A DNA stretch of 40,370 nucleotides from contig CASEAQ010000022.1 of NCBI GenBank assembly GCA_949285735.1, forward strand, positions 1 through 40,370, in the 5' to 3' direction. Position numbers and translations under genes: made by a program. Positions 8,668 to 17,633 of this stretch are shown here, in pieces (the stretch's first letter is position 1; the number at the start of each line of letters is the position of its first letter). The stretch comes from an uncultured Bacteroidales bacterium (GTDB taxonomy: Bacteria > Bacteroidota > Bacteroidia > Bacteroidales > Muribaculaceae). The notes under the pieces are model-generated. The model did not search any database and was not told where the DNA came from. It saw nothing but the letters and a program-made list of their open reading frames with translations.

Positions 8668-9927
8668 ATGCTATATTACTTGTTTCAATATTTGGAGCAA
8701 ATCGACTTCCCTGGCGCGGGATTGATGAATTACCTCACATTCCGCTCGGGTGTGGCACTGTTGTTGTCGCTGTTTATCGCCACGGTGATAGGCCGCCGCA
8801 TCATCGACCGTTTGCAGCTGATGCAGGTGGGCGAGATTGTGCGCGACCTTGGGCTTGAAGGGCAAATGAGCAAAAAAGGCACTCCCACGATGGGTGGTAT
8901 CATTATAATCATTTCGATACTCATCCCATGCTTGCTTGTGGCACGTCTCGACAACATATATATGATTTTGATGCTCGTTTCTACCGTATGGCTTGGAACA
9001 CTTGGCTTTGCCGACGACTACATCAAGGTGGCACACCACGACAAAGATGGGTTGAAAGGAAAGTTCAAGATTGTCGGGCAAGTGGGTCTTGGGCTGATAG
9101 TGGGCTTGACGATGTACTTGAGCCCCGACATTGTGATGCGCGAGAATGTGGAGACGCGGGTTGCCGACCATGAGATTGTGGTGAGCCACAAGCAGGAGGA
9201 CATTAAGGCTGCGCAGACCACCATACCGTTTGTGAAGAACAACAACTTCGACTACGCGAGCCTCACCCAGTGGCTTGGCGACAATGCCGAAACGGGAGGC
9301 TGGGTAGTGTTTATCCTTGTCACCATCTTTGTGGTGGCTGCAGTGAGCAACGGGGCAAACCTCACCGACGGGCTCGACGGGCTTGCCACTGGCACGTCGG
9401 CGATAATCGGTGTTGCGCTTGCCATAATGTGCTACCTTGGCGGCAACGTGATATATTCGTCCTACTTGAATATCATGTACATACCCGAGAGTTCCGAGCT
9501 TGTGGTGTTTGCCGCAGCGTTCATCGGAGCCACAATCGGGTTCATGTGGTATAATTCCTATCCGGCACAAGTGTTCATGGGCGACACTGGCAGTCTGACG
9601 CTTGGCGGACTGATTGCTGTGTTTGCCATTCTCATTCGTAAGGAATTGCTCATTCCCATCATGTGTGCCATTTTCCTTGTCGAAGACTTGTCGGTGATGA
9701 TACAGGTGGCTTATTTCAAGTACACCAAGAAAAAAACTGGCGTGGGCAGGCGCATTTTCAAGATGACGCCGTTGCACCACCATTTCCAAGTACAGGGCAA
9801 TTCGGGTATCGATGCCGTCATCCAGCGGCCTATACGTGCCGTACCCGAGCCTAAGATTGTGATGCGCTTTTGCATCGTTGCCATATTCCTGGCAGCATTG
9901 ACGTTTGTAACATTAAAAATAAGATGA
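8668..9927 (+). CDS. mraY: Phospho-MurNAc-pentapeptide transferase MraY
   Basis: Integral membrane enzyme that transfers phospho-MurNAc-pentapeptide to undecaprenyl phosphate, forming lipid I. Family motifs in order: KKGTPTMGG, the catalytic FADDYIK, NLTDGLDGLA, FMGDTGSLTLGG and MTPLHHHFQ. About ten membrane helices are apparent. The 419 residues exceed the roughly 360 of E. coli because of an inserted loop (about 155-205, VETRVADHEIVV onward), which Bacteroidetes MraY proteins commonly share. Its stop overlaps the murD start in an ATGA arrangement. Confidence 0.97.
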   Translation: MLYYLFQYLEQIDFPGAGLMNYLTFRSGVALLLSLFIATVIGRRIIDRLQLMQVGEIVRDLGLEGQMSKKGTPTMGGIIIIISILIPCLLVARLDNIYMILMLVSTVWLGTLGFADDYIKVAHHDKDGLKGKFKIVGQVGLGLIVGLTMYLSPDIVMRENVETRVADHEIVVSHKQEDIKAAQTTIPFVKNNNFDYASLTQWLGDNAETGGWVVFILVTIFVVAAVSNGANLTDGLDGLATGTSAIIGVALAIMCYLGGNVIYSSYLNIMYIPESSELVVFAAAFIGATIGFMWYNSYPAQVFMGDTGSLTLGGLIAVFAILIRKELLIPIMCAIFLVEDLSVMIQVAYFKYTKKKTGVGRRIFKMTPLHHHFQVQGNSGIDAVIQRPIRAVPEPKIVMRFCIVAIFLAALTFVTLKIR

Positions 9928-11285
9928 TGAGGCAGAACAATATAAAGAAACGAATTGTGGTGTTGGGAGGCGGCGAGAGCGGCGTGGGTGCTGCTGTGCT
10001 TGCCTTGAAGAAGGGATATGACACATTCTTGTCCGACTCGGGCAAGGTTGCGCCAAAGTATGCCGATATGCTCAATGAGTATGGCGTAGAGTGGGAAGAG
10101 GGGCACCACTCGGAGGAACGCATCTTGTGTGCCGACGAGGTGGTGAAAAGCCCCGGCATACCCAACGATGCGCCCATTATTACCAAGTTACGGAGCAAGA
10201 ATGTGCCCGTAATCTCCGAAATTGAGTTCGCAGGGCGTTTCACCGATGCCAAGATGGTGTGCATCACTGGTAGCAATGGCAAGACCACTACCACACTGCT
10301 CACCTACCACATATTGCAGAAGGCAGGGCTCGACGTGGGGCTTGCCGGCAACGTGGGGCGTAGCCTTGCCTTGCAGGTGGCAACCGAGAAGCACGATGTG
10401 TATGTGATAGAGCTGAGCAGCTTCCAGCTCGACAATATGTATGAGTTCAAGGCAAATATTGCGGTCTTGCTCAATATAACTCCCGACCATCTCGACCGTT
10501 ACGACCATAAGATGGAAAACTATGTGGCTGCCAAGTTCCGTATCTTGCAGAACCAGACTGGCGACGACTCGTTCATTTTTTGGGAAAATGACCCCATCAT
10601 TGCAGCGCAACTGAAACGGTTGAAGGTGGAGGCGAAGATGTATCCATTTTCGGAGCATGACGACCCCGAGGCGGCTGCATTTATCGACTCGAAAGGGGAG
10701 GTTGTGCTGCGCCACGATGGCGACAGCCTTGTGATAGACAAGAACGACCTTGCGCTGAAGGGGTTGCACAACGTGTTCAACTCGATGGCGGCAGGGTTGT
10801 CGGCTTCAATACTCGATATAAAGAAGGACGTGATACGCCGTGCACTCGCCGACTTCGAGGCTGTGGAACACAGGCTTGAGTATGTGCGAACGGTTGACGG
10901 GGTGCGTTATGTCAACGACTCGAAAGCCACCAATGTCAATTCGTGCTGGTATGCGCTTGAGAGCATGACCACGCCCGTGGTGCTGATACTTGGCGGCAAG
11001 GACAAAGGGAACGATTACAGCGAGATAGAGCTGTTTGTGCGCGCCAAGGTGAAAGCCATCGTGTGCCTTGGCGTTGACAACAGCAAGCTGCATGGCTTCT
11101 TCGACGGGAAAGTGCCTGTTGTGGAAGATGCCCGTAGCATGGAAGATGCAGTAGCCAAGTGCCGCAGCCTTGCCTCCGATGGCGACACGGTGTTGCTGTC
11201 GCCTTGTTGCGCAAGTTTCGATCTATTCAAGAGCTATGAAGACCGCGGCCGCCAGTTCAAGGCTTGCGTAGCCGCCCTTAAGTGA
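9924..11285 (+). CDS. murD: UDP-MurNAc-L-Ala:D-Glu ligase MurD
   Basis: Adds D-glutamate to UDP-MurNAc-L-alanine in the cytoplasm. Rossmann-like N-terminus (RIVVLGGGESGVGAA), ATP loop GSNGKTTTT from residue 116, LNITPDHLDRY in the central domain, and YVNDSKATN plus LILGGKDKGNDY in the C-terminal domain. I chose the ATG at 9924, which overlaps the mraY stop (ATGA); the frame stays open 18 codons further upstream, but that stretch lies inside mraY and has no MurD similarity. This gives 453 residues, the usual length. A second ATG follows directly at 9927. Confidence 0.95.
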   Translation: MMRQNNIKKRIVVLGGGESGVGAAVLALKKGYDTFLSDSGKVAPKYADMLNEYGVEWEEGHHSEERILCADEVVKSPGIPNDAPIITKLRSKNVPVISEIEFAGRFTDAKMVCITGSNGKTTTTLLTYHILQKAGLDVGLAGNVGRSLALQVATEKHDVYVIELSSFQLDNMYEFKANIAVLLNITPDHLDRYDHKMENYVAAKFRILQNQTGDDSFIFWENDPIIAAQLKRLKVEAKMYPFSEHDDPEAAAFIDSKGEVVLRHDGDSLVIDKNDLALKGLHNVFNSMAAGLSASILDIKKDVIRRALADFEAVEHRLEYVRTVDGVRYVNDSKATNVNSCWYALESMTTPVVLILGGKDKGNDYSEIELFVRAKVKAIVCLGVDNSKLHGFFDGKVPVVEDARSMEDAVAKCRSLASDGDTVLLSPCCASFDLFKSYEDRGRQFKACVAALK

Positions 11286-11328
11286 GCGACATACATAAGA
11301 GATTGTTCAAAGAGAAAAATATAGAGTT

Positions 11329-12618
11329 ATGGAAGCTGAGATTGCTATTGAAGATAAACCCAAAAAACGCTATGGTGACCCGTGGATATGGGGCATTTAT
11401 TGCTCGTTGTGCCTGATTTCGGTTGTCGAGGCTTTCAGCTCGTCGATTCAGCAGGTTGGCACCGATGGTGTGTATGGTCCCATCGGCAGGCACGTTGCGA
11501 CTTTGCTCGCTGGCGGGCTGTTCCTGTTCGTTACACAGTTGGTATCGTTCAGGAAGACGGTGTTCAGGTGGGGTATCATATTGCTTGGTTTTGCCACGAT
11601 GGTGTCGTTGGTTTATGTGATGAACCACGGGCAGATGATTAACGGTGCGATGCGCTCAATGGTGGTATTCGGCGTCTCGGTGCAACCAGCCGAGTTTGCC
11701 AAGCTCGCTACTGTGCTTCTTGTGGCGTTGATAATGTCGCGTTACCAAGAACCTGGCGGAGTGCGCACCATTGGCGTGGTGTTGAGTGCTGTGGGTGTAA
11801 TCACGTTTGGTGCGCTCACCTACAAGCAAGGGTTTACCAACACAGCCATTCTCATGAGCATCAGTTTGTCGATGATGCTGATAGGCGGGGTGCAACTCAA
11901 GAAGTTTATTATCGTGCTGCTTGTGTATGGCATTGTTGCTGCTGCATACCTGAAGATTAACGAGTCCGACAGTGTGGCCACAGTGAAAGAGCCAGTAGTT
12001 GCCGAGAAAGTCGATAGCAAGGAAACCGATCGCAGTTCAACTCGCGAAAACCGCATAAATCGTTTCGACTGGGATGAGGACGAGTGCCTCACACACCCGT
12101 TGACGGATATGTATAAGCAGGAGCAGTATGCCTACATGGCACGTGCGCATGGCGGCTTGTTGGGTGTTTTCCCGGGCAATTCGCGCGAAAGCAGCCGACT
12201 GCCGTTGGCGTTTTCCGACTATATATATTCTATCATCATCGAGGAAATGGGGCTTGTTGGCGGCATCATAGTGCTTGTGCTTTACCTTGCCTTGCTTGCC
12301 CGTGCCGGGCGCATAGCCCAGCGTTGCACCCGCGCCTTCCCGGCATTGCTTGTGTTGGGTATGGCGGTGATGATTACGGTGCAGGCATTGTCGCACATTG
12401 CCATTAATTGCGGCATGGTGCCAGTGTCGGGGCAGCCGTTGCCACTCATTTCTGCCGGAGGTTCGGCAATTATAGTCATCAACATAGCATTTGGCGTGAT
12501 GATAGGTGTGAGCAAGTATGCCGACCAGCGTGACGACAGGGGGCGCATTGCCCAGACTGAAAGTGTGGTTGACAGCTCAAAGGTGTTGCAAGCCGAGAAT
12601 CCTACACAGGTGAAATAA
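11329..12618 (+). CDS. ftsW: Septal peptidoglycan polymerase FtsW (SEDS family)
   Basis: Polytopic SEDS glycosyltransferase that polymerises lipid II at the septum with FtsI. About ten membrane helices; conserved features are NGAMRSMVV with VQPAEFAKL, LPLAFSDYIYSIIIEEMGLVGG (long extracytoplasmic loop region bearing the likely catalytic Asp in FSDY), and the last-helix signature QPLPLISAGGSAII. Residues 220-260 form a charged loop (EKVDSKETDRSSTREN) longer than in E. coli. The hydrophilic C-terminal tail is about 35 residues. It lies between murD and murG with gaps of 43 and 23 bases. Confidence 0.95.
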   Translation: MEAEIAIEDKPKKRYGDPWIWGIYCSLCLISVVEAFSSSIQQVGTDGVYGPIGRHVATLLAGGLFLFVTQLVSFRKTVFRWGIILLGFATMVSLVYVMNHGQMINGAMRSMVVFGVSVQPAEFAKLATVLLVALIMSRYQEPGGVRTIGVVLSAVGVITFGALTYKQGFTNTAILMSISLSMMLIGGVQLKKFIIVLLVYGIVAAAYLKINESDSVATVKEPVVAEKVDSKETDRSSTRENRINRFDWDEDECLTHPLTDMYKQEQYAYMARAHGGLLGVFPGNSRESSRLPLAFSDYIYSIIIEEMGLVGGIIVLVLYLALLARAGRIAQRCTRAFPALLVLGMAVMITVQALSHIAINCGMVPVSGQPLPLISAGGSAIIVINIAFGVMIGVSKYADQRDDRGRIAQTESVVDSSKVLQAENPTQVK

Positions 12619-12641
12619 CAATAAAGAGGGGTATGGGCGTT

Positions 12642-13760
12642 ATGAAGAAAGATATTAGAATATTGATAAGCGGTGGCGGTACGGGAGGGCACATCTTTCC
12701 AGCCATTGCCATTGCCAATGAGATAAAGCGTCGTTTTCCCAGTGCGCAGCTGCTTTTCGTGGGGGCTGAAGACCGCATGGAGATGGAGCGCGTTCCTGCC
12801 GCAGGCTATGAGATTGTGGGGCTGCCCGTGTGTGGCTTCGACCGCAAGAACCTGTTGCGGAATTTTGCTGTGCTGCTGAAGTTGTTCAAGAGTATGCGCC
12901 GCGCCAGAGCCATCTTGCGCGACTTCAAGCCCGACGTGGCGATAGGTGTGGGCGGATATGCCAGCGGTCCCATGCTCAAGGAGGCGCAGAAGCGCGGAGT
13001 GCCGACGCTGATACAGGAACAGAACTCGTATGCCGGCGTGACCAACAAGTTGCTTGCCGCCCGTGCCACTGTCATTTGTGTGGCATACGACGGGATGGAA
13101 AAGTTTTTCCCTGCCGAAAAGATTGTGATGACGGGCAACCCCGTCCGCCGCACTCTTGTGGATTGCAGCCTGTCGCGCGACGAGGCTGTGGCAAGGCTCG
13201 GACTTGATGCTCGTCGCAAGACCATTCTCGTGATAGGAGGCAGCTTGGGTGCGCGCACCATCAACGAGAGCATAAAGGCTGGTCTCGAAGTGATTAAGTC
13301 GCACGAGGCTGACGTGCAGGTGATATGGCAGACTGGCAAGTATTACGATGCCGACACGCGCGAAGCCCTTGAACGCTCGGGGGCGCGGAATGTGTTGCGT
13401 ATGCCCTTTATCGCCGACATGGACGTGGCTTACCGTGCTGCCGACCTTGTGGTGAGCCGTGCCGGGGCAAGTTCGATTTCCGAGCTACAATTGCTTGGCA
13501 AGGCATCGATACTCGTGCCGTCGCCTAACGTAGCCGAAGACCACCAGACCAAGAACGCACAGGCACTTGTAGCGAAAGATGCAGCCATTATGGTGCGTGA
13601 TGCCGATGCGGTGGTTTCGCTCGCCAGGTTGATGATTGAGACGGTTGCCGACGAGGCGCGCTTGAGGTCGCTTGCTGCCAATGTGAGCAAGATGGCATTG
13701 CGCGATGCCGACAGCCACATAGTGGATGAAGTTGAAAAAATATTGCAAAAACGTAGATAG
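12642..13760 (+). CDS. murG: Lipid II synthase MurG (UDP-GlcNAc transferase)
   Basis: Membrane-associated GT28 glycosyltransferase that adds GlcNAc to lipid I. Visible motifs: the N-terminal glycine loop ISGGGTGGHIFPA, GVGGYASGP, the acceptor region IQEQNSYAGVTNK, MTGNPVR, GGSLGARTIN and the UDP-GlcNAc-binding VVSRAGASSISEL. Two in-frame ATGs, 12633 and 12642, follow the purine-rich GAGGGG; the second gives better spacing and begins MKKDIRILI. The total is 372 residues, normal for the family. murC starts five bases after the stop. Confidence 0.96.
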   Translation: MKKDIRILISGGGTGGHIFPAIAIANEIKRRFPSAQLLFVGAEDRMEMERVPAAGYEIVGLPVCGFDRKNLLRNFAVLLKLFKSMRRARAILRDFKPDVAIGVGGYASGPMLKEAQKRGVPTLIQEQNSYAGVTNKLLAARATVICVAYDGMEKFFPAEKIVMTGNPVRRTLVDCSLSRDEAVARLGLDARRKTILVIGGSLGARTINESIKAGLEVIKSHEADVQVIWQTGKYYDADTREALERSGARNVLRMPFIADMDVAYRAADLVVSRAGASSISELQLLGKASILVPSPNVAEDHQTKNAQALVAKDAAIMVRDADAVVSLARLMIETVADEARLRSLAANVSKMALRDADSHIVDEVEKILQKRR

Positions 13761-13764
13761 GGGT

Positions 13765-15156
13765 ATGGGAAATGACTTTGAATATGATTCGTTATATTTT
13801 GTAGGTGCCGGTGGCATAGGCATGGCGGCTCTTGAACGCTACTTCCTTGCCAAGGGGTTGCGTGTGGCAGGGTATGACCGCACACGCACTGCGCTCACCG
13901 ATGCGCTCGCCGGCGAAGGCGTGGAAATCGCCTATGACGAGTCGGCGGCATTGATTCCTCAATATTGCCGCGACCCACGCCGCACTCTTGTGGTTTTCAC
14001 CCCAGCCGTTCCTGCCAGCCACTCGGGCTTGCAATGGTTTCGAGCCAACGGCTTCGAGGTGTTGAAGCGCGCCCAGTTGCTGGGCATAATCACGCGCAGC
14101 TCGCGCGGGCTGTGCTTCTCTGGCACACATGGCAAGACCACCACGTCGAGCATGGCTGCCCACATTCTGCACAGTTCGCCGATAGGGTGCAACGCCTTCC
14201 TTGGTGGCATATTGCGCAACTATGGCAGCAATTTCCTGCTGAATGCCGAAAGTCCATACACGGTGATTGAGGCTGACGAGTTCGACCGCTCGTTCCATCA
14301 TCTGAGCCCGTATATTGCCGTAGTCACGGCTACCGACCCCGACCATCTCGACATATATGGCACCGAAGAGGCTTATCTTGAAAGTTTTGCCCATTTTACC
14401 GAACTTGTAGTTCCAGGTGGGGCATTGATAGTCCACACGGGGCTGAAGTTGAAACCGCGCCCAGCCGACGGAGTGAAGGTTTATACCTATTCGCGCGACG
14501 CTGGCGACTTCCATGCCGAAAATGTGAGGAAAGGGAATGGTGAGATAACATTTGATTTTGTAGCTGCCGACGGCACGGTTGTCAAGGACGTGAGCCTTGG
14601 TGTGCCTGTCGATATAAACATAGAGAATGCCGTGGCTGCGATGGCGGTGTGCCACCTGGTGGGAGCCGACGGCGGAGTCATGCGCCAAGCCATGGCAACC
14701 TTTGGTGGAGCCAAGCGGCGCTTTGAGTTCTGGCTCAAGGAAGCTGGGGAGCATGGCAGGGTGGTGATTGACGACTATGCCCACCACCCCGACGAACTGA
14801 AGGCGAGCATACGCTCGGTGAGGGATTTGTATGCCGGCAGGAAGCTGACGGTGATATTCCAGCCACACCTGTACAGCCGCACCCGCGACTTCGCGCCGCA
14901 ATTTGCCGAGGCGTTGTCGCTTGCCGACGAGGTGATATTGCTCGACATATACCCGGCACGCGAGCAGCCATTGCCCGGCGTCACGTCTGAAATCATATTC
15001 AATGCCATCGATTGTGCAAATAAGGTGATGTGCAGCAAGCAAGAGCTGCTTGGCATCGTCGCCGAGCGCGATTTCGACGTGTTGCTTACTGCCGGAGCAG
15101 GTGATATATGCGATTATTTGCCTGAGATTTGTAAAATTATAGGACAAAAGCGATGA
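13765..15156 (+). CDS. murC: UDP-MurNAc:L-alanine ligase MurC
   Basis: First Mur ligase, joining L-Ala to UDP-MurNAc. N-terminal Rossmann loop YFVGAGGIGMAALERYF, ATP loop GTHGKTTTSS (the His in this loop is typical of MurC and Mpl), EADEFDRSFHHL, TATDPDHLDIY and DDYAHHPDEL in the C-terminal domain. The ATG at 13765, preceded by GATAGGGG, gives 463 residues; an upstream in-frame ATG at 13726 lies inside murG and was not used. The stop overlaps ftsQ (ATGA). MurC is favoured over Mpl because of its place between murG and ftsQ. Confidence 0.95.
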   Translation: MGNDFEYDSLYFVGAGGIGMAALERYFLAKGLRVAGYDRTRTALTDALAGEGVEIAYDESAALIPQYCRDPRRTLVVFTPAVPASHSGLQWFRANGFEVLKRAQLLGIITRSSRGLCFSGTHGKTTTSSMAAHILHSSPIGCNAFLGGILRNYGSNFLLNAESPYTVIEADEFDRSFHHLSPYIAVVTATDPDHLDIYGTEEAYLESFAHFTELVVPGGALIVHTGLKLKPRPADGVKVYTYSRDAGDFHAENVRKGNGEITFDFVAADGTVVKDVSLGVPVDINIENAVAAMAVCHLVGADGGVMRQAMATFGGAKRRFEFWLKEAGEHGRVVIDDYAHHPDELKASIRSVRDLYAGRKLTVIFQPHLYSRTRDFAPQFAEALSLADEVILLDIYPAREQPLPGVTSEIIFNAIDCANKVMCSKQELLGIVAERDFDVLLTAGAGDICDYLPEICKIIGQKR

Positions 15157-16052
15157 AACGGACGGTACAATGCTTAATTTTGTTGGTGATTGTGGTATTG
15201 CTCGCAAGTGCCGCAGTGTGGGCCGACTATTGTTCGCAGCTTGAGGTGTGCCGGCAAGTCGATGTGGTGATACTCAACAACGACTCGGTGGCTTTTGTTT
15301 CTCGTAACGGTATCATTAAGGAACTTGAGGCAAACAACATATATCCCGAGGGGAAGCTCGTTTCCAGCATAGATACCGACAGTATTGAGGACATACTCGA
15401 CCGTTGCGAATACTTGGAGAGTGTGGAGTGTTTCGTGTCGAACACCAACCGCCTTGTCATAGCCGCACGGCAGTTTATGCCGGTGATGAGGGTCTATGAC
15501 CGTGGCGCGGGCAGCGTGTATTACGTGAACCGCAACGGAAAACACATGGCTGTGGACGGACGTTACCACATCGACGTGCCTGTCGTTGAGGGCGATTTCA
15601 CCGGCAACTTCAAGCCGTTGAGGTTGATGCCGCTGTTGAACTACGTCGAGAGCGACACGTCGCTGGTGGGGCTGGTGTCGATGTACACCGTGCGCGACTC
15701 CAACAATGTGTGCTTCGTGCCAACGATATGCGGCCACATCGTCAACGTGGGCGACATGAGCAACTTGGAGTCGAAATTCAAGAAACTGAAGTTGTTCTAC
15801 AACAAAGTGATACCGAGCAAGGGGTGGGATGCATATACCGAGATTTCGCTCAAATGGGATTACCAGGTGGTGGGAACGTTGCGCAGCAAGCGTACTCCAT
15901 ATTTTGCCCCCTACAATCCAGACGAGGACGAGCAGGCTCCGCCACTCGAGTCGGTTGGCATCGACGGCACAGCTTCTGACGACAAGAAAGATGCCGACAA
16001 ACCTAAAAGCAATGCCGCGGCGGTGGTGAAAAAGGCATTTAATGCAAATTAA
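15153..16052 (+). CDS. ftsQ: Division protein FtsQ
   Basis: Bitopic membrane protein of the divisome that links early and late division proteins. A membrane helix is next to the N-terminus (about 6-25, LILLVIVVLLASAAVWA), followed by a POTRA-like and FtsQ beta-domain region; the cytoplasmic tail is almost absent. The C-terminal 50 residues are low complexity (Asp, Lys, Ala). It starts inside the murC stop and ends 17 bases before ftsA. Similarity to distant FtsQ proteins is weak, so the call rests on topology, size (299) and the murC-ftsQ-ftsA-ftsZ order. Confidence 0.9.
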   Translation: MKRTVQCLILLVIVVLLASAAVWADYCSQLEVCRQVDVVILNNDSVAFVSRNGIIKELEANNIYPEGKLVSSIDTDSIEDILDRCEYLESVECFVSNTNRLVIAARQFMPVMRVYDRGAGSVYYVNRNGKHMAVDGRYHIDVPVVEGDFTGNFKPLRLMPLLNYVESDTSLVGLVSMYTVRDSNNVCFVPTICGHIVNVGDMSNLESKFKKLKLFYNKVIPSKGWDAYTEISLKWDYQVVGTLRSKRTPYFAPYNPDEDEQAPPLESVGIDGTASDDKKDADKPKSNAAAVVKKAFNAN

Positions 16053-16069
16053 AAGAAAAAACAAGTAAT

Positions 16070-17551
16070 ATGGAAAGCAAGCAGTATGTAGTAGCATTGG
16101 AGATAAGCAGCTCGAAGATAGTGGGCGTGCTGGGCGAGCCGAATGCCAATGGAGGGGTCGAGATTCTCGATATCGAAGCCGAGCGTTCCCTCAATTGCGT
16201 GCGATGGGGTTGCATACAAAACGTCGAAGAGACCAAGATGCGCGTCAACCGCGTGATTTCACGTCTTGAAGAGCGCATCAGCCCCAAGAAAATAACAGGC
16301 GTCTATGTGGGCATCGGCGGCAGGTCGGTGCACAACCATGAGATGAATGTTTCTACCATATATGACGAAGAGCGCATGATTACCGAGAGTGTTATCGAGG
16401 CGTTGAGGGATCGCTATTACAGCGAAGCCGAGGTGCAGGGCGACATACTCGAAGTGGTACCATGCCAGTATTTTGTTGATAATAATGAGATTGCCAATCC
16501 CATTGGGGCTTATGGCACGAGCATAAAGGTGCGCTTCAACGGCGTGGTTGCAAAGAGCACGTTGAAGCTGAACATCAACCGTGCCCTCGATTCGCAATAT
16601 GCCATCAAGGGCTACATTGTCACGCCGCTTGCCATGGCAGAGCATGTGCTTTCCAATGAGGAACGCCAATTGGGGTGCATGCTCGTTGACTTCGGCGCAG
16701 AGACAGTGACGGTATCGATTTTCCGCAAGGGCGTGTTGCAATATCTTGCAACGTTGCCTATGGGAAGCCAGCTTATTACGCGCGACCTCACCAACCTTAA
16801 TGTGCTGGAAGATGCAGCCGAAGAGATAAAAAAGACCTCGGGCAACGCCATTGCATCGGACTCGGGGCGCGGCATACTTGTTGACGGGGTGAAATCGACC
16901 GATGTGCAAAACTATGTGGTGGCTCGCTCGGAGGAGATTGTTGCCAACATCAACGAGCAAATATCCTATTCGGGCTTGTCGCGCGATCAGATTGGCGGCG
17001 GCATAGTGCTTGTGGGCGGCGGTTCGCAACTCAATGGTTTTAACCGCCTTGTCGAGGACAAGACTAAGCTGAAGGTGCGTTTTGGCAGCATTCCGGCAAA
17101 CGTGATGCTCCACGACCGCGCCGCAAGGGGGATAGAATACCTCGAGGTAATTTCGATTTTGGCACAAGCAACGTCGATGATGAAGATTGGCGACAGTTGT
17201 GTGCAGGAGCCTGTGAAAGTGGAAGAACCTATAGTGGAGGAAAAGGTAGTTGAGGAAAAGAATGAAACAGAGGAATATGCCGAAACCGATGTGGAGAAGC
17301 CTTTGACGATGCCACAACGCAAGCCGAAGAAACAGGACGACGAGGACGACGAAGTGCGCCGACCGCGCCGCAAGGGCGGAGACAATACCGCCGCCGAGGA
17401 CGATTATGAGGAAAATGACTCGAAAAAGAGGGTGAGTTCATTCAGCAGCATGTTCCAAAACCTCAAAATAAAGTTGACCAAGGTGTTTGAGGAGTCGGAC
17501 GATGCCTACGACAACTATGATGAAGAAAACAAGCGCCCCAAGAATACATAA
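16070..17551 (+). CDS. ftsA: Actin-like divisome protein FtsA
   Basis: Actin-fold ATPase that tethers FtsZ filaments to the membrane. The N-terminal VALEISSSKIVGVLGE is the phosphate-1 motif, VDFGAETVTVSIFRKG the phosphate-2 motif, and IVLVGGGSQLNGF the adenosine motif. After about residue 385 comes an acidic and lysine-rich linker (EEPIVEEKVVEEK; later DDEDDEVRRPRRK), then a predicted amphipathic helix (about 456-475, FQNLKIKLTKVFEE) suited to membrane targeting. Unusually, some 18 charged residues follow that helix. At 493 residues it is longer than E. coli FtsA (420) because of linker and tail. Confidence 0.95.
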   Translation: MESKQYVVALEISSSKIVGVLGEPNANGGVEILDIEAERSLNCVRWGCIQNVEETKMRVNRVISRLEERISPKKITGVYVGIGGRSVHNHEMNVSTIYDEERMITESVIEALRDRYYSEAEVQGDILEVVPCQYFVDNNEIANPIGAYGTSIKVRFNGVVAKSTLKLNINRALDSQYAIKGYIVTPLAMAEHVLSNEERQLGCMLVDFGAETVTVSIFRKGVLQYLATLPMGSQLITRDLTNLNVLEDAAEEIKKTSGNAIASDSGRGILVDGVKSTDVQNYVVARSEEIVANINEQISYSGLSRDQIGGGIVLVGGGSQLNGFNRLVEDKTKLKVRFGSIPANVMLHDRAARGIEYLEVISILAQATSMMKIGDSCVQEPVKVEEPIVEEKVVEEKNETEEYAETDVEKPLTMPQRKPKKQDDEDDEVRRPRRKGGDNTAAEDDYEENDSKKRVSSFSSMFQNLKIKLTKVFEESDDAYDNYDEENKRPKNT

Positions 17552-17633
17552 TCCCACTCGAAGCCGGCGCATGACGGTGCGCAGGGCTATTGTTAAGACA
17601 AGACAAAATAATCTTTAAACAAGACACAGAATT

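Noticed and set aside
9870-9923. Upstream start for murD
   Set aside because: Those codons lie within mraY and show no MurD similarity; the ATGA overlap at 9924 is a standard coupled start.
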